A stretch of DNA of 64,000 bases. It comes from an uncultured Flavobacteriales bacterium. GTDB taxonomy: Bacteria > Bacteroidota > Bacteroidia > Flavobacteriales_D > Crocinitomicaceae. Every line of letters starts with the position of its first letter. The stretch's first letter is position 1. Of this stretch, positions 19,122-29,921 are shown one piece after another. The DNA is taken from the NCBI GenBank assembly GCA_913056215.1, contig CAJXMN010000004.1, positions 1 to 64,000 of the forward strand, written 5' to 3'. The notes under the pieces were generated by a model. That model ran no database searches. It was not told the DNA's origin and saw nothing but the letters and a program-made list of their open reading frames with translations. The position numbers and the translations under genes are program-made.

Positions 19122-20726
19122 TTATTCATCATCATCTCCGAAATCCTCGGCTGCTGATTTCCCTTCTGCCCGGTATAAAGCTATGAACTGCATCCCATTT
19201 TCAGTTGCTTCCCATACAGAGGCTTCTTCCAAAAAATCATCAGAGAAGTGCTCGCATTCTTCAAAGTCTACAGGGAAATTATCCAAATTGGCTGGCATCA
19301 CGATACGTTTGCCTACGGGAACGCGAATTAATAATGAAGCGAATTGGCCTCTGATTTTATCTTCTGTTGGAAACGTATAACTGGCAGGAATGAACAATTT
19401 ATCGCCACTGAACTTTGAGGTATATGCGATATGCTCGGCAAATGATCTCGCTTTTTTGATTGTGGCGCCATTACTTCTTTTTATAACGGATACTTTGATG
19501 TTTTGAATCGAACGATCGCGCTTAATCCTGATCAACGGAAAACCGACCGTTACTGAATACCTGTCAATTGCAACATAATCGTTGTGTCGAAAATCAATGG
19601 TCTGATCACTCCACAAAGGATCTTTCATTTTTACAAACAATGTATCACGCTTCATGACGTTTTGCTGCTCTACTTGATCTTCGTACGTATAGTCGTTCTT
19701 AAATTCCAGGCCTGTTTCAACACCGACAAATGCCAGGGTAGAGATCGCTACGATCCAAATAACTAGTCCTGTGATGAAGCTCGTTTTAACCTTTCCTTTT
19801 AAATGGAATAATAATCTGATTCCTAATATAGTGAGAAATATTAAAGGAAGAAGAATGGCCAGGAAAAGCGCCCAGAAACCTATTGTTTCTGATCCTTCAG
19901 GAAAAACTAGAGTTGTTAAAGAATAAAGATTACTGGCCATATCCCCATCGACGATCATGAAAGTACCAAGACTACCAAAATGAACCAGAAGGATAACTAC
20001 CAATAATATGATGCCAAGGATCATCATTCCAAATCCGATCAAGCGACCGAGTATGTTTAGTACTTTGGCAAATGCAGAACTTCCTTTTTTCGCGGCATTT
20101 CGAACAGATTTCGATGCATTGGATACTCCGCTTTTCGCTTCGTCTTTAAAGTTGTGGACATAGTTTTTGATGTTATCTACATTTACGGGTTGACCACGCA
20201 TTTGTAATTTTTGTGCTGTTGTTTCTGCCGAGGGTATTACGATCCAAAGTATAATATAGAGCAAGACACCAGAACCACCAAGGACGAACATCAGTACGAA
20301 GATTACGCGAATGATCACGGGATCGATTCCTAGGTAATGCGCTAAACCGGCTGCAACTCCGCCAATAACAGCTTCATCTTCGTCCCTGTAAAACCTTTTT
20401 TCAGCTGTATAAACGTGTTGTGATTCCTGGTTTTCTTGGGTGGAGTCATCACTGGTTTCGTCATCGATCTTGTACTGACTGGGGTTGCCCATAATATTGA
20501 TGATCTCTTCCACATCTTCTGCTGTAATGACTTCTTTGTGTTTATCGATGCGATCGTGAAAGAGTTCGGCGATGCGCGCTTCGATATCTTGAATGATTTC
20601 TGTAACGCCTTCTTGGTCAGAAAGAATGGATTCGATTTCTTCCAGGTATAGTTGCAGCGATTGATATGCTTGTTCTTCAATGTTAAATACAAGCCCTGAA
20701 ATGTTTATTGAGATCGTCTTTTTCAT
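19122..20726 (-). CDS. PspC domain-containing membrane protein
   Basis: 'FYRDEDEAVIGGVAAGLAHYLGIDPVIIRVIFVLMFVLGGSGVLLYIILWIVIPSA'. Confidence 0.9.
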   Translation of the reverse strand: MKKTISINISGLVFNIEEQAYQSLQLYLEEIESILSDQEGVTEIIQDIEARIAELFHDRIDKHKEVITAEDVEEIINIMGNPSQYKIDDETSDDSTQENQESQHVYTAEKRFYRDEDEAVIGGVAAGLAHYLGIDPVIIRVIFVLMFVLGGSGVLLYIILWIVIPSAETTAQKLQMRGQPVNVDNIKNYVHNFKDEAKSGVSNASKSVRNAAKKGSSAFAKVLNILGRLIGFGMMILGIILLVVILLVHFGSLGTFMIVDGDMASNLYSLTTLVFPEGSETIGFWALFLAILLPLIFLTILGIRLLFHLKGKVKTSFITGLVIWIVAISTLAFVGVETGLEFKNDYTYEDQVEQQNVMKRDTLFVKMKDPLWSDQTIDFRHNDYVAIDRYSVTVGFPLIRIKRDRSIQNIKVSVIKRSNGATIKKARSFAEHIAYTSKFSGDKLFIPASYTFPTEDKIRGQFASLLIRVPVGKRIVMPANLDNFPVDFEECEHFSDDFLEEASVWEATENGMQFIALYRAEGKSAAEDFGDDDE

Positions 20727-21058
20727 GATTTCGCGTTTTTGGTGATTTGCACAACGGCCGAGTGTAAAACCGTCCATGTTGCTTCTAATTCTTTTCTAAA
20801 TAGCTCTCCTTCTTGGGTGAGTGTGTAATACTTTCGGGGAGGTCCTGAGGAAGATTCAACCCAGCGGTATTCGAGATATTTTGCATTCTTTAACCGCGTC
20901 AGTAATGGGTATAGTGTTCCTTCGACAACGATCAGTTCAGCATTTTTGAGTGCTGCAATGATCTCGGAAGGGTAGTGCTCCTGTTGGGCGAGTATAGACA
21001 AGATGCAATACTCCAGGATGCCTTTTCGCATTTGCGCTTTTGTATTTTCGATTTTCAT
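20723..21058 (-). CDS. PadR family transcriptional regulator
   Basis: 111 aa; 'MRKGILEYCILSILAQQEHYPSEIIAAL...VVEGTLYPLLTRLKNAKYLEYRWVESSSGPPRKYYTLTQEG'. Confidence 0.93.
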   Translation of the reverse strand: MKIENTKAQMRKGILEYCILSILAQQEHYPSEIIAALKNAELIVVEGTLYPLLTRLKNAKYLEYRWVESSSGPPRKYYTLTQEGELFRKELEATWTVLHSAVVQITKNAKS

Positions 21059-21284
21059 GTTAGTACATTATGAAGGGCAAATATATGTAAATTATAGTAC
21101 TATGCAATACATGCTACTATTTTAGTTTGTTTACAATAAGGATGAAACAGTAAATGGACGCCCATATACCTCTGATGATCCGCTGTAATAAAAGCGTTAT
21201 TATGGGTAAAGTACTTTGGAAAGTCTTGATGTTTCTTTTTTTTAAACCATCAGAAAGTGCTACTTTCGTGAAAAAATTAAATGT

Positions 21285-21854
21285 ATGAATAAGAAAGTTT
21301 ATATAGTAGGTATTATCGCGGCTTCACTCTTTATGAGCTGTGGTGAAAATAAAGAAAAGGAAGGTGGTCAGAAGGAGGATCATAAGGAACAACACGAGGA
21401 TCATAAAGAAGGTGATAGTCACGACCATGCTGATAAGGAAAACGATGAAGAAGCATCGGATAAGGTCGCTTTTGGACCTAAAGAAGTGGACACTGCTGCA
21501 GCAATCTCTACAGCTGAGTTGATAGAGCAGTTTGAGGGAAAAACTGAAATGGAAGCGACTTTTAAAGGAGAAATCAATGAAGTTTGCTCAAAAATGGGTT
21601 GTTGGGTAAATATTAAAAATGATGCTGGAGAACCTTTTATGGTTCGATTTAAGGATCATTTTACCATACCTACTGAAACGAAAACAGGTTCTATGGCTTA
21701 TCTTACGGGTACAGCGATCCAGGACACTGTGTCGGTTGATGACCAACGTCACTATCTAGAGGATGGAGAAGCGCCTCAAGAGGAAATTGATGCGATTACG
21801 GAACCGAAGTACACGATGACGTTTATTGCTGAAGGAATTCGTTTGGACAAATAG
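21285..21854 (+). CDS. DUF4920-type lipoprotein with His/Asp/Glu-rich N-terminal segment
   Basis: Lipobox-like 'LFMSCGE'; 'HKEQHEDHKEGDSHDHADKEND'; 'VCSKMGCWVNIKNDAGEPFMVRFKDHFT'. Confidence 0.75.
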   Translation: MNKKVYIVGIIAASLFMSCGENKEKEGGQKEDHKEQHEDHKEGDSHDHADKENDEEASDKVAFGPKEVDTAAAISTAELIEQFEGKTEMEATFKGEINEVCSKMGCWVNIKNDAGEPFMVRFKDHFTIPTETKTGSMAYLTGTAIQDTVSVDDQRHYLEDGEAPQEEIDAITEPKYTMTFIAEGIRLDK

Positions 21855-21873
21855 GTTAAAATATAGCATCTAT

Positions 21874-21909
21874 AAAAAAAGGGCGAATATCACATTCGCC
21901 CTTTTTTTA
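21874..21909. terminator. bidirectional rho-independent terminator
   Basis: AAAAAAAGGGCGAATatcacATTCGCCCTTTTTTT between convergent genes. Confidence 0.92.
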
Positions 21910-21928
21910 TTATTGATAAGCAGATCGC

Positions 21929-23725
21929 TTAATAGTCATATTTGCCACTATCGATCACGCGTTGCGCAATCTTCTGGCGTGCTTCTTTCACGTTGAATCC
22001 ATCAATTTTCGTGAATCTTTTGAGCCCCATCAGCATCATTCGAGCTTCATCGCCTCCAGCAAAAGAATTGATGGCATCTTTACCTGCCTTATTCATTTTG
22101 TCTGCAGTATCGTAAAAATAAGTTTTGGCAATTGCGATTTCGTTCTCGCACGCCTCTTCACCTTTTTGAGCGATCAATTTCTCGACGCGCAATAATACAG
22201 ATTCTGCCTGATAAGTCCAGATCGAGAGGTCAGCAATATTCATCAGTACTTCTTGTTCTTTCGCTAATGTTTCCATTAGTTTCTGTACTGCAGATCCAGC
22301 AACCATTAAAATCGTCTTTTTGAATCCTGTCAGTGCCTTATGTTCTGAAGCAAATATACCTTCGTTGTCGTCGTCCATATCTGGAATACTCATCAATTCA
22401 TCTGAAATTTTCTGAGCAGGTCCCATTAAGTCCAATTCACCTTTCATTCCGCGTTTCAATACCATGTCAACTGTTAACATGCGGTTGATCTCATTGGTAC
22501 CCTCGAAAATGCGGTTAATACGTGCATCTCTATAAGCACGTTCTACAGGAGACTCAGCAGAATATCCCATTCCTCCATAAATCTGAACCGCTTCATCTAC
22601 CACATAATCTAAGGCTTCCGAACCTGCGACTTTTAACATGGCACATTCTGGAGCGAACTCTTCAATACCTTTTAATGTCGCCTCTGCCTTCGACATGCCG
22701 TCATCAATGAGCGATTGAATAGCATCATCAATGTTTTGTCCTGCGCGGTAGGTAGCAGATTCTAAAACATAAGATTGAATTACTTGTTCAGCGATCTTGT
22801 GACGGATAGCACCGTATTTTGAGATCGGACGACCAAATTGTTCTCTTTCATTCGCATATTTCACGGAGTGTGTAACAGCATCTTTTGCACCTCCCAGAAC
22901 ACCTGCTGCTAATTTAATACGACCGATATTCAAAATGTTTAAGGCGATTTTAAAGCCGTTCCCGCGCTCTGAAAGCATGTTCTCTGCGGGTACTTTGACG
23001 TCGTTAAAGAATACCTGGCGCGTAGAAGAACCTTTAATACCCATTTTCTGTTCTTCGGGGTTCAAAGAAATACCTTCACTATCCGCTTCAACCATAAATG
23101 CTGTGAGGTTCTTATCATCTCCGATCTTAGCAAATACCGTATATAAATCCGCGAATCCACCATTCGTAATCCACATTTTCTGACCATTGAGAATATAATG
23201 CTTCTCGTCATCCGTGAGCTCAGCTTTTGTCTTACCTGAGTTCGCATCGGAACCACTTGACGGCTCCGTCAAACAGTAAGACGCTTTCATTTCTCCTGAA
23301 GCTAACTTTGGAATCCATTTTTTCTTCTGCTCCTCTGTTCCGTAATACAAGAGTGGAAGTGTTCCAATTCCCGTATGCGCTCCATAGGCAACAGAAAATG
23401 AATAACCTTTTCCTAATTTCTCAGTGGCCAATAGTGAGGTCTTAAAATCTACTCCCATTCCTCCTAAATCTTCAGGAACAGACATTCCGAGCATACCTAG
23501 CTCTCCTGCCTTATCGAGAATTGAAGGCATAAGTCCTTCCTCCATAGAATCAATTCGATCCAAGTGAGGGACCACTTCTTTTTCGATAAAATCATCACAC
23601 ATTGAAGCAATCATTTTTTGCTCCTCGTTCCATTCCTCGGGAATGAAAATGTTTTCGGGCTTGGTATCGCGGATGATGTATTCACCACCTTTGATTGCCC
23701 GTTCTTTTGTACTCGTTTTAGACAT
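21929..23725 (-). CDS. acyl-CoA dehydrogenase family protein
   Basis: 'YCLTEPSSGSDANSGKTKAEL', 'QIYGGMGYSAESPVERAYRDARINRIFEGTNEINR'. Confidence 0.95.
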   Translation of the reverse strand: MSKTSTKERAIKGGEYIIRDTKPENIFIPEEWNEEQKMIASMCDDFIEKEVVPHLDRIDSMEEGLMPSILDKAGELGMLGMSVPEDLGGMGVDFKTSLLATEKLGKGYSFSVAYGAHTGIGTLPLLYYGTEEQKKKWIPKLASGEMKASYCLTEPSSGSDANSGKTKAELTDDEKHYILNGQKMWITNGGFADLYTVFAKIGDDKNLTAFMVEADSEGISLNPEEQKMGIKGSSTRQVFFNDVKVPAENMLSERGNGFKIALNILNIGRIKLAAGVLGGAKDAVTHSVKYANEREQFGRPISKYGAIRHKIAEQVIQSYVLESATYRAGQNIDDAIQSLIDDGMSKAEATLKGIEEFAPECAMLKVAGSEALDYVVDEAVQIYGGMGYSAESPVERAYRDARINRIFEGTNEINRMLTVDMVLKRGMKGELDLMGPAQKISDELMSIPDMDDDNEGIFASEHKALTGFKKTILMVAGSAVQKLMETLAKEQEVLMNIADLSIWTYQAESVLLRVEKLIAQKGEEACENEIAIAKTYFYDTADKMNKAGKDAINSFAGGDEARMMLMGLKRFTKIDGFNVKEARQKIAQRVIDSGKYDY

Positions 23726-24042
23726 GATTTATATGTTTTTTTTATTCGTTTCCAGTTAGATGAGTAAATATACTTTAATTCTTTTTACTATGCAAGCATA
23801 TTATTTAAGTTTTTGAAAAAAAATTGATATCGTCAATCGTGAAGGTTTTCGTTGATATAGTCTTGAGGGTAGGATCGTAGGTTGATTATTTGTAGCGCTA
23901 CCTGCTACACCATTTTTTAGAAAAGAGCGATGATCAACAGTCTGTTTAGATTTGTAATAGGACGAGAATTAGTTCATTACTTATACCTCCCCCAAAGAAG
24001 TCGTTTCAAATCATTGCGCTCATCGATATCGAATCATTATCT

Positions 24043-25002
24043 TTGAAAAAAAGTAAAAGCGTGAAAGTTTTTCAAGGATTCGATGAATTGACTAAAATTC
24101 CACACCCAGTGCTGACTATTGGCACTTTTGATGGAGTTCATTTGGGGCATCAAAAAATCATTCGCCAATTGAATGAAGTAGCCGAAGCAGTCGGTGGGGA
24201 GTCGGTGCTTTTTACCTTTTATCCGCATCCGCGCATGGTGCTTTTCCCGGATTCACATAACCTCAAGCTCATTCAAACGCAGGTAGAAAAAATTGACAAG
24301 TTGAACAGAATGGGCTTACAAAATGTCGTTGTGCATCCGTTCACGAAGGAATTTTCTCGATTATCAGCTACGGCATTTGTGCGCGATTACCTGGTGAATA
24401 AGTTGAAGGTGAAAACGGTTGTTATTGGTTATGATCATCAATTCGGAAAGAATCGTGAAGGGACATTGGAATTACTGCAAGAACTCAGCCCAGTGTATGA
24501 ATTTGATGTGATAGAAATTGGTCCTGAGGATATTGATGAGGTCAATGTGAGTTCAACGAAAATCCGCAATGCTTTAAAGGAGGGCGATATCGAACGCGCC
24601 AACAATTACCTGGGAGAACCTTTTGAATTGAGTGGTCGCGTAATTCATGGTCGCAAAGTTGGTAAAACAATTGGTTTTCCAACGGCTAACATAGCTATAG
24701 AGAATGAAACGAAAATCATCCCCAAACAGGGAGTGTATGCGGTTACAGTCACGAGTAATGAAAAAAAATATACGGGGATACTCAATATCGGTACACGACC
24801 GACCGTTGATGATAGCACTGAGCCCTCAATAGAGGTGCATATTTTAGATTTTGACCAAGAGATATACGACGAGCAACTCACGCTGCAATTAAAATGGCGC
24901 GTTCGTGATGAACATAAATTTGAGAATAAAGATGCACTTCAACAGCAAATATCGAAAGACGAGCAGTTGGTTCGTGATTGGATGGATGATATTAATGGTT
25001 AG
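24043..25002 (+). CDS. ribF: bifunctional riboflavin kinase/FAD synthetase
   Basis: 'LTIGTFDGVHLGHQKII', 'SSTKIRNALKEGDIERANNYLGEPFELSGRVIHGRKVGKTIGFPTANI'. Confidence 0.95.
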   Translation: MKKSKSVKVFQGFDELTKIPHPVLTIGTFDGVHLGHQKIIRQLNEVAEAVGGESVLFTFYPHPRMVLFPDSHNLKLIQTQVEKIDKLNRMGLQNVVVHPFTKEFSRLSATAFVRDYLVNKLKVKTVVIGYDHQFGKNREGTLELLQELSPVYEFDVIEIGPEDIDEVNVSSTKIRNALKEGDIERANNYLGEPFELSGRVIHGRKVGKTIGFPTANIAIENETKIIPKQGVYAVTVTSNEKKYTGILNIGTRPTVDDSTEPSIEVHILDFDQEIYDEQLTLQLKWRVRDEHKFENKDALQQQISKDEQLVRDWMDDING

Positions 25003-25543
25003 TTCGGCTTGGTGTCAATCACCTGCTGACTCTCTGAATTATTATTCCTGGAAGGTGAGTCAAACCGCCGATCCAGACACTATTTTTGCCATTGATTTTA
25101 CCCGTGAGCGCTTGAAATCGTTACCTGATGAACTTCAACAGTACAAGAATCTACGGGGGCTCAAACTCAACAAGAATAAGCTCGAAGAATTACCGGATTA
25201 TTTCAAAAAATTTGATCAACTCACTCACCTTTATCTCAGTAAAAACGAGTTGAATCATTTTCCACATCAGTTATTTTACCTCGATCAACTGGAAGTGCTG
25301 GATATTAGTCGCAATGAGGTGAGTAGCATTCCCGCCGGAATTAAGGCTTTGCGAAACCTCAGGTATTTAGATATTTGGGACAATCGGTTGACAAGGATTG
25401 ATCCTGATTTTGCAGAATTGCAGCAATTAGCGTTTATTGATTTTAGAGGAACCACCTTTTCACCTTCTTTTGTTGAGAAATGGGTAAAAGCATTTCCTGA
25501 AGCCACGGTTGAATTTGATAAACCGTGCAAATGCCTCGAGTAA
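24932..25543 (+). CDS. secreted leucine-rich repeat protein (start uncertain, overlaps ribF 3' end)
   Basis: LRR units 'LRGLKLNKNKLEELPDYFKKFDQLTHLYLSKNELNHFP'; signal-like 'WFVIGWMILMVSSAWCQ' encoded out of frame within ribF. Confidence 0.75.
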   Translation: MHFNSKYRKTSSWFVIGWMILMVSSAWCQSPADSLNYYSWKVSQTADPDTIFAIDFTRERLKSLPDELQQYKNLRGLKLNKNKLEELPDYFKKFDQLTHLYLSKNELNHFPHQLFYLDQLEVLDISRNEVSSIPAGIKALRNLRYLDIWDNRLTRIDPDFAELQQLAFIDFRGTTFSPSFVEKWVKAFPEATVEFDKPCKCLE

Positions 25544-25854
25544 TACGATTGATCATTGCGATGATTGTACAACCATGAAAGCAACATTACTATTAGTTGT
25601 TTTACCCTTTTATTATGTGTGGTATAGCTTATTATTCCTATCGTGGATACCTGTATCTGCTGACAGCATATTCAAAGCTCACATCATTGAAGCTCCTGTT
25701 ATAATTCGTCAATGAAATACTATAGTAAAAAGCAAGAAGTCCTCTAGCTACTTATTCTGAAATACAAGATGAAATTGGTTTTATAAGCTTCGGATCTTCA
25801 AAGGTATAAGTCATCCAGGTGTTTCAGTTGATCAATAATTTGTATCTTTCACTT

Positions 25855-26538
25855 ATGAGATACATGTTACTGTTTCTGATACTCCTTGTTTTTGGATGCT
25901 CTATTGAAAAACGCATACACCGTCCGGGGTTTCATTTTAAAAAACACGTTATAAATGATCATTCAAAAAAGGAAAATAGCACTACCAAGCTAGAGATCAG
26001 AAAAGGCTCCTGTTTAACAGGAAATGGTAATCACAAACCAATGACTTCTCATGAACAGCTAAAAGCTACGGATCAATCACAGAAAAAAGCCTTTTTAGAA
26101 AATGGAACCAAGGAAAAAGCTAAACCCTCTACTTCTTCTGTGATTACCGAGGAAAAGCGTTTAAATTCAAATCAGAAAAATGTTGTTGTCATTCCGAGGC
26201 CAACTGGCAACAAAATAGAATTCAACGCCACATGGAATGAACCGGATGAAGCATCTAGCGGTTTATCAACAATTGCTAACGCTCTTGCAGTTATTAGTTT
26301 TGTATTTGCGCTAATTATGGTTTTATCCATCGCATTAGCCTTTTTTATGTCGATTTCATTGATATTGCCATTGATTCCAGCTCTTCTTGCTTTTTTTGCA
26401 AGTGTATTATCATTGCTTGCAGATCTCATAACTAAAAGTGAAAAATACAAACGCCCTCTTGCGTTAATCGGTCTCTTTTCCGCTATTATCTTCTTTGTCT
26501 TTTTTATTTTAGTACTCGCTGGTGTCATCTTGGTATAG
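25855..26538 (+). CDS. hypothetical lipoprotein/membrane protein
   Basis: '[20 protein letters not shown]', two or more TM segments at the C-terminus. Confidence 0.6.
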   Translation: MRYMLLFLILLVFGCSIEKRIHRPGFHFKKHVINDHSKKENSTTKLEIRKGSCLTGNGNHKPMTSHEQLKATDQSQKKAFLENGTKEKAKPSTSSVITEEKRLNSNQKNVVVIPRPTGNKIEFNATWNEPDEASSGLSTIANALAVISFVFALIMVLSIALAFFMSISLILPLIPALLAFFASVLSLLADLITKSEKYKRPLALIGLFSAIIFFVFFILVLAGVILV

Positions 26539-26611
26539 CTCTGCAATTCTATTGAACGAGAAAGCTTCTTTTCGACAATATTGTTTAGATTTGTTAGTAA
26601 AAAATAATTCA

Positions 26612-27802
26612 ATGTACGGAAAAATAAAAGATCATTTACAGCAAGAATTGAAATCCATTCGTGAGGATGGTGTATTTAAGCAGGAACGTGTCATCACTAC
26701 ACCTCAAGGAGCGGAAGTGCACGTTAAAACAGGCGAAGATGTGGTGATTATGTGTGCCAACAATTACCTCGGTTTATCTTCGCATCCCGATGTGATCAAG
26801 GCATCAAAAGATGCATTGGACACACATGGTTTTGGAATGTCATCTGTTCGTTTCATCTGTGGTACACAAGATATTCATAAAGAGCTGGAGCGCAAAATTT
26901 CGGAGTTCTACAGTAAAGAAGATACGATTTTATACGCGGCGGCTTTTGATGCAAATGGTGGATTGTTTGAGCCTTTATTTACGAAGGAAGACGCAATTAT
27001 TTCGGACGAATTAAATCACGCCTCTATTATCGATGGTATTCGACTTTGTAAAGCACAGCGCTATCGTTACAAACATAGCGATATGAGCGATTTAGAAGAT
27101 CAACTTAAAAAAGCACAAGATCAGCGACACCGCATCATCGTTACAGACGGGGTATTCTCCATGGACGGTGATATTGCTAAAATGGATGAGATTTGTGATC
27201 TGGCAGATAAATACGATGCACTTGTCATGACCGACGAATGCCATTCGGCTGGATTTATTGGGAAAACAGGACGTGGAGTGCCTGAATACCACAATGTAAT
27301 GGATCGCGTGGATATCATTACCGGAACTTTAGGTAAGGCGCTCGGTGGTGCTATGGGCGGTTACACTACGGCTAAGAAAGAGGTTATCGAAATGTTGCGT
27401 CAGCGCTCGCGGCCTTATCTATTTTCAAATTCATTGGCTCCTTCTATCGTCGGCGCGGCGATTAAGGTATTTGATATTCTGAGTACGACCACAGAATTGC
27501 GCGATCAGTTGGAAGAGAATACGCGTTATTTCAAAAAAGCTATTGTAGATGCAGGATTTGAAATCGTTGAAGGTGACTCCCCGATTATTCCTATAATGCT
27601 CCATGACGCTGCATTATCACAAGAGTTTGCAGACAAATTACTTGATGAAGGGGTTTATGCAATTGGATTCTTTTATCCCGTTGTTCCGAAAGGAAAGGCT
27701 CGAATTCGAACGCAGCTCTCAGCGGCACATACAAAAGCACATTTGGATCAAGCGATCAATGCATTTATCAAGGTGGGTAAAGAGTTGAAGGTCATTGATT
27801 AA
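26612..27802 (+). CDS. kbl: glycine C-acetyltransferase (2-amino-3-ketobutyrate CoA ligase)
   Basis: '[21 protein letters not shown]', '[19 protein letters not shown]', '[19 protein letters not shown]'. Confidence 0.93.
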   Translation: MYGKIKDHLQQELKSIREDGVFKQERVITTPQGAEVHVKTGEDVVIMCANNYLGLSSHPDVIKASKDALDTHGFGMSSVRFICGTQDIHKELERKISEFYSKEDTILYAAAFDANGGLFEPLFTKEDAIISDELNHASIIDGIRLCKAQRYRYKHSDMSDLEDQLKKAQDQRHRIIVTDGVFSMDGDIAKMDEICDLADKYDALVMTDECHSAGFIGKTGRGVPEYHNVMDRVDIITGTLGKALGGAMGGYTTAKKEVIEMLRQRSRPYLFSNSLAPSIVGAAIKVFDILSTTTELRDQLEENTRYFKKAIVDAGFEIVEGDSPIIPIMLHDAALSQEFADKLLDEGVYAIGFFYPVVPKGKARIRTQLSAAHTKAHLDQAINAFIKVGKELKVID

Positions 27803-27816
27803 TGTATGACTTACTT

Positions 27817-27849
27817 ACAGGGGAATGAATGACGTTTCCCTGTTTTTTT
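27817..27849 (+). terminator. rho-independent terminator
   Basis: ACAGGGGAA...TTTCCCTGTTTTTTT. Confidence 0.85.
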
Positions 27850-27860
27850 AATCCAGTGTT

Positions 27861-29210
27861 ATGAACAGAAGAACGATAAAAACGGTAATTATTATCGGTG
27901 TACTTTCGATTGCAAGTATTTTACTCGTTCAGTTTTTTTGGATCAAGCGTACTATTCGTGCCCAGCAAGATGCAGTGATCCTTCAAGAGCGACAGGATAG
28001 TTTAAATCTGAGGCAGTTTGAGGAGCAAGTCCGTGTGGCACTGCGCAATACTGTGGAGGAAATCAGTACTCATCACGCCGATAGCTCCGATTTGTACGGT
28101 GCTGTAAAGCAAAAGAGTACCAATTATTTTCTGGTAGATATCAATGAAAACCTTCATCCTTATTACCTGGAACAACTACTGAAGCGAACCTTTTACGACC
28201 ATAATATTACCCAAAACTTTCAGTACGGAATATACGACTGTTACAACGACAGCATCGTTTATGGTAACCTTATTAAATTCACCAGAGATTCGCTATATGC
28301 TCCGATTTCAGATTCTGCAGCTGGAATTACTTCCCCTAAATTGGCCTGGAAAAAAGATGGACATTACTTTACCGTATTTTTTCCTAATCTCAATGCGCAA
28401 CCTTCTGAAGAACTGATTGCAGAAAGTTCGCCCTGGATTTATGTCGGGATTATCGTAATTGTTTTATTAATTTTCTTTGCTTTTTCGGTCACCGTTATTT
28501 TACGTCAAAAGCGCATTTCAGAGGTCAAGACGGATTTTATTAATAATATGACGCACGAGCTGAAAACCCCCATTTCTACAATTAGTTTATCCAGTGAGCG
28601 TTTGTTAAAGAATGATTTTTCTAATGATCCCGAACGACTGCAGCGCTACGCTCATATCATCTATAAAGAAAATAAACGGCTTGAAAATCAGGTAGAACGC
28701 GTGTTGAATATTGCACGCCTGGATAAAGATGAGCTGTCTTTAGAAAAAGAAATTGTTCAATTGCATGAACTCATTGAAGAAGCAGCAGACAGTTTTCGAT
28801 TTAATCAAATGGAAAAAGGTGGTGCAATAACACTCAATTTACAAGCTGAAAATGATCGTGCTGCCGTCGATGTAGTACACATTACGAACATCTTATTTAA
28901 TCTCATTGATAACGGCGTTAAATACTCTGAGCAGGACCTAAAGATTGAAATTGCTACCAACAACAATAAAAATGGAATTCAAATAGCGGTGAGCGATCAC
29001 GGGGTGGGCATTGCGAAAGAGAATCAAAAGCACATTTTCGAAAAGTTTTATCGTGTTCCTACTGGTAATTTACACGATGTGAAGGGTTTTGGCTTGGGAT
29101 TGTACTACGTTAAGGTCGTTATTGAACAACACAATGGCACGATTCATGTGAATAGTAAACCAGGCGATGGAAGTACATTTGTTATTTGGCTTCCACAAAA
29201 AAAGAATTGA
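27861..29210 (+). CDS. sensor histidine kinase
   Basis: 'FINNMTHELKTPISTISLSSERL', 'LIDNGVKYS', 'GVGIAKENQKHIFEKFYRVPTGNLHDVKGFGLGLYYVK'. Confidence 0.95.
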   Translation: MNRRTIKTVIIIGVLSIASILLVQFFWIKRTIRAQQDAVILQERQDSLNLRQFEEQVRVALRNTVEEISTHHADSSDLYGAVKQKSTNYFLVDINENLHPYYLEQLLKRTFYDHNITQNFQYGIYDCYNDSIVYGNLIKFTRDSLYAPISDSAAGITSPKLAWKKDGHYFTVFFPNLNAQPSEELIAESSPWIYVGIIVIVLLIFFAFSVTVILRQKRISEVKTDFINNMTHELKTPISTISLSSERLLKNDFSNDPERLQRYAHIIYKENKRLENQVERVLNIARLDKDELSLEKEIVQLHELIEEAADSFRFNQMEKGGAITLNLQAENDRAAVDVVHITNILFNLIDNGVKYSEQDLKIEIATNNNKNGIQIAVSDHGVGIAKENQKHIFEKFYRVPTGNLHDVKGFGLGLYYVKVVIEQHNGTIHVNSKPGDGSTFVIWLPQKKN

Positions 29211-29211
29211 T

Positions 29212-29901
29212 ATGAAACCAAAAATACTACTCGTTGAAGACGATACCAGTTTGGGGTTTGTAGTAGCGGATCAACTACAGAGTGAAGGGTACGCTGTGAC
29301 TTTATGTTCTAATGGTGCAGAAGGTTTTAAGCGCTTCAATGAAGAAAATTACCATTTGTGCATTTTTGATGTGATGATGCCTAAGAAGGATGGTATTACA
29401 CTGGCAAAAGATGTTCGATCACTGAATACAGCTATACCAATCTTGTTTCTGACGGCTAAATCGTTGACAGAAGACAAGGTAGCTGGATTTGATGCAGGAG
29501 CGGATGATTATTTGACCAAACCATTTAGTTCTGAAGAATTAAGTGTGCGCGTTAAGGCTTTGTTGAAAAGGGTAGATATACACGATGATGAGAAAGATCA
29601 GCAGGCTGTGGCGATCGGTGATTACACGTATGATCTTCGCAATTATCTATTAACAGGGCCTGATTTCGAAAAGAAATTGACCAAAAAAGAGGCTCAGATA
29701 TTAAAAATGTTGAGCGAGTATAAAAACCGTGTACTTCCCAGAGAGGTTGTGCTCAACGGCGTTTGGGGACAAGATGATTATTTCGTGGGACGCAGCCTGG
29801 ATGTTTTTATAACTAAGCTGAGAAAGTACCTGTCACATGATGAGCAGGTCGAAATTGAAAATATTCACGGCATCGGATTTAAATTGATTGTACCGGAATA
29901 A
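29212..29901 (+). CDS. OmpR-type response regulator
   Basis: 'KILLVEDDTSLGFVV', 'IFDVMMPKKDGITLAK', winged-helix C-term 'GRSLDVFITKLRKYLSHDEQVEIENIHGIGFKLIVPE'. Confidence 0.95.
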   Translation: MKPKILLVEDDTSLGFVVADQLQSEGYAVTLCSNGAEGFKRFNEENYHLCIFDVMMPKKDGITLAKDVRSLNTAIPILFLTAKSLTEDKVAGFDAGADDYLTKPFSSEELSVRVKALLKRVDIHDDEKDQQAVAIGDYTYDLRNYLLTGPDFEKKLTKKEAQILKMLSEYKNRVLPREVVLNGVWGQDDYFVGRSLDVFITKLRKYLSHDEQVEIENIHGIGFKLIVPE

Positions 29902-29921
29902 GTACTGTCACGAACTCCGCT

